Source: CAZFYZ01 sp964523735 (GTDB taxonomy: Bacteria; Armatimonadota; UBA5829). Taken from it: a stretch of 9,391 nucleotides of DNA. The translations under genes and the position numbers were made by a program. Of this stretch, positions 4,325-9,391 are shown one piece after another. Where the stretch lies: NCBI GenBank assembly GCA_964523735.1, contig CAZFYZ010000140.1:1-9391 (forward strand), given 5' to 3'. Each line of letters starts with the position of its first letter. The first letter of the stretch is position 1. Under the pieces are notes generated by a model. It ran no database searches, was not told the origin of the DNA, and was given only the letters and a program-made list of their open reading frames with translations.

Positions 4325-7300
4325 CTACTTTGCCTGCATGTAATAGAGGCAGTTCACAAGCAGGTCTTTCGCCACCTGGTTCATGTTTGATGGCAGCGTG
4401 TCATAGCCCCATTGCATGAACCGTCCCTCCTGGGCAACTGTCCAGTTCGTCGCGATCGTCGGGTGCCGCAGCAGCCCGTAGACTCCGGCGGGCGGATTCG
4501 TGAGATAGGTCGTGTTCGCCGTGGTCGTCAACAACCCCAGCATCCCGTCCGTTGGCACATTGATGATGTTGTCCCACCAGTAGAGGACGCTGCTGAGATC
4601 GCTCACGTAGCCCTGGCTCAGGAGCGCGGACGCTGAGTTCGCGAAGCCGGAGTACAAGTCGGGGACTTGGTCCAGGAACCGCGCCCCGCCGGACCCCATA
4701 GCGATCACGGGCTTGTCGGAATCGACGATGTGATTGACCTTGGCGGTATCAGTCCAGGTCCCGGTGTCGGCGCCTATGATCACCAAGTCGTAACCCGACA
4801 GATCGGCTGTCAGCAGGCTGGATATGGACTGTATGGTGGTGTTCCAACCCTGCCCTGCGAGCATCGCGGCGAACACCGTTGCGGTGGATGCGGCAGTGCT
4901 GTATATGTAGACAGCGCGCCCGCCCAGGCCTTTGATGTCGTCCCTGCTGCGAAGCCTGAGCGTGTTCACAACTTTGCCGTCGAGCAGAGTCGTCGCGCCG
5001 CTGATGCCTGTCACCGAGACGCGGGAGCCGCGAGTCGGAGCGTACATCGTGATCGGTTGGCAGTCAACGTAGAGCCCCTTATTCGAGAACGAGTAATGCA
5101 CGCCCGAGCCATCGGCGATCCAGCAACTGTTAGTGTTGCGCGAGACCACGGTGCCGGTCGTTCGCACCAACGTTCCGACGTTATAGAGGCCGCCCAACCG
5201 TCCGGTCGGGACTGCCGGGGTATTCGCGCTGGGCCATACTCCACCCATCGACTTGTGAGTCGTGAACAGCGGCTGCGGAGGGGTGGTGTCCGTTCCTCCG
5301 ACCACAAGCGATAGACAATCTACCGCCCGCTCGCCTTCGTAAGTCGTCATTTGACCACCGATCGTTGCGAACCTGTCCAGCTCGGGTCCGGAGACGTAGT
5401 TCACCCTGATCCCGCTGACGCGGTTGTCGTCGCCAATGTAGAACGCGTAATACTGCGACCACGTGACGGGCTTCGCGGGGAATATGACATAGGCTCCATC
5501 AGCCAGCCCAAGTGCCTCGGAACATGGGTCGCACAGTCTGCCTACCACAACATTGAGTTTGTCCGAGCTGTTGAGCCCGGTCGGATCAGTGACTTTGGCC
5601 GTGATCTCCGTGTAACCCGAGTCATAAGCAGCGTGGCTTATGCGCAGATAGCGACCGAGGTAGATAGAAGCGCCAAACGCCGGGTTGGTGTTGCGGTGGA
5701 CCGTGAATATCAGTTCGGAATCCGGCCCATCCGGGTCCACGACGTATCTGTAGAGGTCGATGTCGTGACTGGTCGCGACCTTGGTGGTCTGGAAGGTCTG
5801 ATCTGGAATCCCCTGCCACATCGGTGGGTCGGCAACAGGATTCACTGTCACTAAGAACGTGTCTTCGCCATATCCCTCCTCCCAGTCCCAGACGCGGATC
5901 GTGACGTTGCCCGAGCCGTTGTAGTTGGCGGGCGGGGTTATATCTATGTAGCGATTGCCATCGATCGTGACGGTGCCCTCGGGCAGTTCGCTCGATTGGA
6001 TCGTGTACGTGAGTGACGAAGCCGGGATCTCTACATCCGAGGCATAGGCCCACAGGTCGATAGTGTTGTCGAGCGTGGCGTCCTCGTCCAAAGTACGATC
6101 AGGCAGGCCGGTGATCACCGGCGCATCGTTGACCGAGTTCACGGTGACTGTGAACGTGTCTTCACCCCAGAGCCCCTGTGGATCTGTGGCACGAACTGTG
6201 ATATCGCTTGTGCCGGACCAGTCGGCTGTTGGGTTGACGTTAATGTAGTAGCTGGAATGGAGCGTAACGCCACAAGCCGGGTTCGTGTTGCCGGTGATCG
6301 TGTAGATAAGGCTTGGCGCGATAGTCTCAGGGTCGTTGGTGTATAGATTCAGGTTGGTCGCGTGATACAGCGAGCCGTCCTCATCGAGGGAGATATCCGG
6401 CAGAGCCTTGATGACTGGCGGATCGTTCACCGGAGTCACCGTTACCGTAAACGAGTCGTACTGGGTGATGATCCCGTCCGAGCACGATACTTGCACAGTC
6501 GCGGTGCCGTTCCAGTTCGTCACTCCCTGCATGCTCACCTGGCGCAGCCCGTTGATACCTATCTGCAGGTTGGGATCGGAGACATAGTACAGCTCGAAGA
6601 TCAGTTGGGCATCGGTGCTCTCAGGGTCCGAGGCGTAGTCCTCTAGGTTGAAAGCGGTCCGGAACTCGTCCTCCGCGATCGTGACATCCGGCAGCCCACC
6701 GAATGTTGGGACGGTGTTCCAGTCGATCGTGTTCTGGTAGATGCTGGCAACGGCGCCGTGGATGTTGAAGTTGTGCGCCTTCCACTGGTCCCAGAACTCA
6801 CCGAACTTGTCGCAGTTGTGATGGTACATAATGTGCCATATGTCGAGCCACCCGCCGCTGTACTTGTCATAGCCATCGTTGGCGGAGTCAGCGATATCCC
6901 AGACCGCACCCGCAACCCTTCCCTCAACGGTTCTTCCTTCGTCATAGCCGTCGCCCCACGTGGCCGCCTCGAGATCAACCGCGCCACCTCCGGGATAGTT
7001 CCGAATGGGGTCATTGGTGGTCCACATATGCCATATCTGAGCCCAACCCTCTGTCCACGCGCAGTTTACGTGACTTGATCCCATCAGATAGTGCGGGTCG
7101 GGACAGTAAGTGGTGGGGAAGTAATCGCCGTAGATGTTGTACATCACCGAGTGCCCCATCTCGTGGAGTATCGTGTCCGGTGTATCGTCCACGTCGTTGG
7201 CGAACAGGTATATGCGGCCACCTTCGCTGTAGTGCGCTCCTCCGTTATAAACCGGGTCGAACCACACCGTGTGCGCGCCGACGGAGTCAGGCGGGACAGC

Positions 7301-8254
7301 ACAGGCTTTGATCATGTCGTCGGCGATCCACCACGCCTTGTAGTTCGGATCGCTTGGGCCGACTACCCAGTCTCCAACCGACTGATGGCCGGCCGAATCG
7401 AAGCTGAACACGTCAGTGTCGGAAGTGAATGGCGAACCGGGGGTTTCTATGACATAGACGCTGCCGTTGGTGTCGTTGGCACTGGTGAGACACCTAACAT
7501 ACAGGCCCACGCTGGTGTAGCTGACCGGATCGAATACGAAGTTGCCTTCAGCGTCTGTGTGAGTAGTCCCAATCGTCATCTCGTAAGGCAAGGTCTTGAT
7601 AAGCTGGACTACCTGGTACCTTTGGCCGACTGTGTTGCCCGCGCGGTCAACGAATGACCACTTGCCACTGATAATTAGATCGCTTGCCGGCTCGCCACCG
7701 GCATCGGACTCTGGGCTTGCCTGCAACTCCGCGGAGTCAGGTGAAACAACCAGCTTGCCGGCGGTCTTGTCCGCCGCTGGCCTGCCGATGCGCTTACCAC
7801 TCCCCTTCGATGTCTGCCTGGGTGGGGTTCGGATGCTGCTCGTGTCAGTGACCACTGAGCTGGAGGTCTCGCCGACGGAAAGAGTGACGTAAGCAACATC
7901 ACTCCAGACTACTCCCGGCTTCTCTGCGCACTTCGCCACGACGCGAACGCTCTTGAGCCCAGGCGTTGGGAACTTGACCTTCGCCTCGAACACAACCGGC
8001 GAGCCCTTGGACACCGCGCCAGTGACAAGAATCGAATCGCCCACGACCCTGCCGTCACCCTGGGGCTGTATCTCGATCGTCACGTTTGGAAGATCGCGCT
8101 CGACCTCTACTGTGGCGGTGACGACGCCTTCCGCCCCTACAACAGGCGCGCTGTTGGCTTTGAGGCCTATGTTGAATGGGACTTCGCGCGAGGCCGGAGC
8201 GGCCGTCGCAAGCAGAAGAAGAGACAAGACGAGCACAAACTTGGCAGTTCTCAT
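4325..8254 (-). CDS. Large secreted multi-domain protein with gluzincin-like metalloprotease core
   Basis: A 1309-aa exported protein. It has a signal peptide (residues 1-22, cleavage near APA), an Ig-like domain (about 25-128), a low-complexity Ser/Pro/Lys linker (about 130-190) and a transthyretin-like segment (about 193-270, TDAEGNFVFDP). The metalloprotease-like domain (about 295-515) has HEMGH at 364-368 and WTEGWAQ with Glu402 as candidate third zinc ligand. Four cadherin/Ig-like repeats follow, each opening with (L/I)PD and a D-P-E or D-P-D turn (near 521, 618, 717, 816). An OB-fold-like segment (about 1022-1105) leads to a Rossmann or glutamine-amidotransferase-like C-terminal domain (about 1112-1309, GYDLVIIGAD). 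No sorting signal is seen at the C-terminus. It probably binds and cleaves extracellular protein, but the substrate is unknown. GAGGG precedes the ATG. Confidence 0.85.
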   Translation of the reverse strand: MRTAKFVLVLSLLLLATAAPASREVPFNIGLKANSAPVVGAEGVVTATVEVERDLPNVTIEIQPQGDGRVVGDSILVTGAVSKGSPVVFEAKVKFPTPGLKSVRVVAKCAEKPGVVWSDVAYVTLSVGETSSSVVTDTSSIRTPPRQTSKGSGKRIGRPAADKTAGKLVVSPDSAELQASPESDAGGEPASDLIISGKWSFVDRAGNTVGQRYQVVQLIKTLPYEMTIGTTHTDAEGNFVFDPVSYTSVGLYVRCLTSANDTNGSVYVIETPGSPFTSDTDVFSFDSAGHQSVGDWVVGPSDPNYKAWWIADDMIKACAVPPDSVGAHTVWFDPVYNGGAHYSEGGRIYLFANDVDDTPDTILHEMGHSVMYNIYGDYFPTTYCPDPHYLMGSSHVNCAWTEGWAQIWHMWTTNDPIRNYPGGGAVDLEAATWGDGYDEGRTVEGRVAGAVWDIADSANDGYDKYSGGWLDIWHIMYHHNCDKFGEFWDQWKAHNFNIHGAVASIYQNTIDWNTVPTFGGLPDVTIAEDEFRTAFNLEDYASDPESTDAQLIFELYYVSDPNLQIGINGLRQVSMQGVTNWNGTATVQVSCSDGIITQYDSFTVTVTPVNDPPVIKALPDISLDEDGSLYHATNLNLYTNDPETIAPSLIYTITGNTNPACGVTLHSSYYINVNPTADWSGTSDITVRATDPQGLWGEDTFTVTVNSVNDAPVITGLPDRTLDEDATLDNTIDLWAYASDVEIPASSLTYTIQSSELPEGTVTIDGNRYIDITPPANYNGSGNVTIRVWDWEEGYGEDTFLVTVNPVADPPMWQGIPDQTFQTTKVATSHDIDLYRYVVDPDGPDSELIFTVHRNTNPAFGASIYLGRYLRISHAAYDSGYTEITAKVTDPTGLNSSDKLNVVVGRLCDPCSEALGLADGAYVIFPAKPVTWSQYYAFYIGDDNRVSGIRVNYVSGPELDRFATIGGQMTTYEGERAVDCLSLVVGGTDTTPPQPLFTTHKSMGGVWPSANTPAVPTGRLGGLYNVGTLVRTTGTVVSRNTNSCWIADGSGVHYSFSNKGLYVDCQPITMYAPTRGSRVSVTGISGATTLLDGKVVNTLRLRSRDDIKGLGGRAVYIYSTAASTATVFAAMLAGQGWNTTIQSISSLLTADLSGYDLVIIGADTGTWTDTAKVNHIVDSDKPVIAMGSGGARFLDQVPDLYSGFANSASALLSQGYVSDLSSVLYWWDNIINVPTDGMLGLLTTTANTTYLTNPPAGVYGLLRHPTIATNWTVAQEGRFMQWGYDTLPSNMNQVAKDLLVNCLYYMQAK

Positions 8255-8308
8255 CTACCGGACCCTCACTGTCTGTGGATGTGTCGCTTTGTCGGGGCCA
8301 GGTATCCG

Positions 8309-8332
8309 GCGGCCGTGTGCGAGCAGGGCCGC
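8309..8332 (-). other. Leader hairpin of the large-protein mRNA
   Basis: GCGGCC and GGCCGC (6 bp, 12-nt loop) lie in the 135-nt untranslated leader of the 1309-aa gene. The stem may be incidental in GC-rich DNA. Nothing else recognisable, and no known riboswitch fold, was seen in 8255-8396. Confidence 0.25.
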
Positions 8333-8362
8333 GATCCGTTCCGAGCAGCGAATCACGTGCTG

Positions 8363-8388
8363 GAGTGCCGCGAACCAAGCTGGCACTC
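8363..8388 (-). promoter_or_regulatory. Dyad at the transcript start of the large-protein gene
   Basis: A perfect 7-bp inverted repeat (GAGTGCC with GGCACTC, 12 bp apart) covers about +2 to +27 relative to the start predicted from the promoter at 8397-8425. It could be a repressor operator or a 5'-end stem that stabilises the mRNA. Confidence 0.35.
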
Positions 8389-8396
8389 ACGGTAGC

Positions 8397-8425
8397 ATTC
8401 TGCCTTAGATTGCGCCATTTGTCAA
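8397..8425 (-). promoter_or_regulatory. Sigma-70 type promoter of the large-protein gene
   Basis: On the minus strand a perfect TTGACA (8420-8425) is 17 bp from CAGAAT (8397-8402, four of six matches). Predicted start near 8390 gives a leader of about 135 nt. It lies 52 bp past the VanW stop codon, so the two genes can be expressed separately. Confidence 0.6.
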
Positions 8426-8476
8426 GGATATATGCCGAAAGAGGGTCAAGAAGATGGCTGGGAAACGATCAGTCGG

Positions 8477-9250
8477 CTACCCACCGGCCACGCGGATTAC
8501 CCTGTGCATTGGAGGATATCTATCCTGCGAGACAAGCTCGGTCTCGGATCCGGAGGGGGTGGTGAAGTGGCGATAGGTGACAACGTAGAAGCCGGGGTGT
8601 CCTCGATTGATGAGCTTGAACCCTGCTCCATCGCTTGATGAGCGGTTTTGAACGACCTGGGTTGGTCTGGTGACCGATCTCACCTGGGTCTGCACTCTCA
8701 CGGAGCAGCTCGGACGATAGGTGGAGCGGATGCTGAACGTTACCTTGCCATCGTCTACTTTGCCGCAGATCCTGATCGGGTCCGGCAGGTTGTTGCGGAA
8801 CTTGAGGTCAATGGCTGAGTAGGCTACTGCCGCATCTCTGCCGAGCGGAGCGTAGCGCGCGGGCCAGTGATGTCGATGGCGCTCGACGATCTCCAGACCG
8901 GCAAGTAGCGCCGCGTTGTAGAGCGTGGATGATGCCTGGCACACGCCTCCGCCCCAGCTCCGCACGAGTTCACCGTCATAGCTCACCGGTGCCTTGACGT
9001 AGCCTCGATCGGCGGTCCAGGTGCCCACTGCCTTCACAAACGAGAACACCCCGCCAGGCGGAACCACGATGTTGTTGGTCGCGTGTGCCGCCAGGGTGAC
9101 ATTGTGAACCTGAGACGGAGTGCGGCCGCGAAGACTGGTAGAGTAGGCCCCGATATCGCGCTCGGCAGCGGGCGAACTGCCCGACCAAATCGCGAGCACG
9201 ACAATGACTGCCGCTCCGAATATCACTCCAACGATGCTTAAGCGCCGCAT
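8477..9250 (-). CDS. VanW-domain membrane-anchored protein
   Basis: A 257-aa protein with an N-terminal uncleaved signal anchor (about residues 7-23, VGVIFGAAVIVVLAIW) and a VanW domain outside the membrane. The family core is clear: TPSQVHNVTLAA, NNIVVPPGGVFSF, and GGGVCQASSTLYNA at 100-113 with conserved Cys104, then DLKFRNNLPDPIRI. The C-terminal part (about 165-257) ends in the usual SQDRYPPMHRVIRV-like stretch. VanW is named for an accessory gene of vancomycin resistance clusters, but most homologues occur in chromosomes with no resistance role and their function is unsettled; a link to the cell wall is assumed. ATG at 9250 is chosen because GGAGGAG sits 5 nt upstream. The in-frame ATG at 9334 would lie at the predicted transcription start. 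Confidence 0.9.
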   Translation of the reverse strand: MRRLSIVGVIFGAAVIVVLAIWSGSSPAAERDIGAYSTSLRGRTPSQVHNVTLAAHATNNIVVPPGGVFSFVKAVGTWTADRGYVKAPVSYDGELVRSWGGGVCQASSTLYNAALLAGLEIVERHRHHWPARYAPLGRDAAVAYSAIDLKFRNNLPDPIRICGKVDDGKVTFSIRSTYRPSCSVRVQTQVRSVTRPTQVVQNRSSSDGAGFKLINRGHPGFYVVTYRHFTTPSGSETELVSQDRYPPMHRVIRVAGG

Positions 9251-9345
9251 GCTGCTCCTCCCGGACAATCTTACCATGTAAACGCGCAGACAGCACGGGA
9301 GGTTACAGAGGCGTGTGTGTTCAGTCCTCTGCACATGTCATTTCG

Positions 9346-9375
9346 AGCATAGCGAGATACCGTCTTGCCTGTCAA
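9346..9375 (-). promoter_or_regulatory. Sigma-70 type promoter of the VanW gene
   Basis: On the minus strand, TTGACA (9370-9375) is 18 bp from TATGCT (9346-9351, four of six). Predicted start near 9338 leaves a leader of about 88 nt to the ATG at 9250. Confidence 0.65.
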
Positions 9376-9391
9376 TGGCTTCTATGCCTGT

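Noticed and set aside
4412..7892. Many plus-strand open frames opposite the 1309-aa gene (up to 215 codons)
   Set aside because: They lack ribosome binding sites and recognisable domains. They follow from the high third-position GC of the real gene on the other strand.
8425..8476. Terminator after the VanW gene
   Set aside because: I looked for a stem followed by a U-run on the minus strand and found none convincing. Transcription may read into the large gene.
8176..8638. Plus-strand frames across the VanW/large-protein gap
   Set aside because: They run over two minus-strand genes and a minus-strand promoter, and the products look like random GC-rich translation.

Overview
The window is bacterial and fairly GC-rich. 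It has sigma-70 type promoters, an ECF sigma factor with its own class of promoter, Shine-Dalgarno sites, and several likely TTG starts. The phylum cannot be fixed. The mix of an ECF/ZAS module, a large secreted multi-domain protein, a VanW-domain protein, an AGA-type asparaginase and a four-helix-bundle cassette would suit Armatimonadota or another little-cultured environmental lineage, but that is a guess.

Left part (1-841, minus strand). A gene for an ASCH-domain protein with a strong promoter is followed by tRNA-Val(TAC) and then by a small gene of unknown function (85 aa). A further open frame runs off the left edge.

917-1390 holds the most unusual object: a 474-bp cassette encoding a four-helix-bundle protein of the S23/IVP (rRNA intervening sequence) family. 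It is bounded by 30-bp inverted repeats that match at 29 of 30 positions and are built of degenerate heptamers. It sits exactly between two divergent promoters, the sigma-70 type promoter of the ASCH gene and an ECF-type promoter.

1396-3340 is a compact stress-response operon. A TGAAAC-N16-CGTCTA promoter drives an ECF sigma factor, a zinc-binding (ZAS) membrane anti-sigma factor whose gene overlaps the sigma frame by about 100 bp, and a secreted helical protein with two copies of an LTxxQ (Spy/CpxP-like) domain. A strong hairpin terminator follows. The layout suggests an envelope or metal sensing circuit in which the third protein may act on the anti-sigma factor.

3342-4307 carries a second, solitary heptamer cluster, an extended -10 promoter and a cytoplasmic N4-(beta-N-acetylglucosaminyl)-L-asparaginase/isoaspartyl-peptidase family Ntn hydrolase. 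It converges on the 1309-residue gene at 4325-8254 (minus), a secreted protein with a gluzincin-like HExxH...E centre, four cadherin/Ig-like repeats, an OB-fold-like segment and a C-terminal Rossmann-like domain. Upstream on the same strand, with its own promoter, is a membrane-anchored VanW-domain protein (8477-9250). No gap between called genes exceeds 300 bases.
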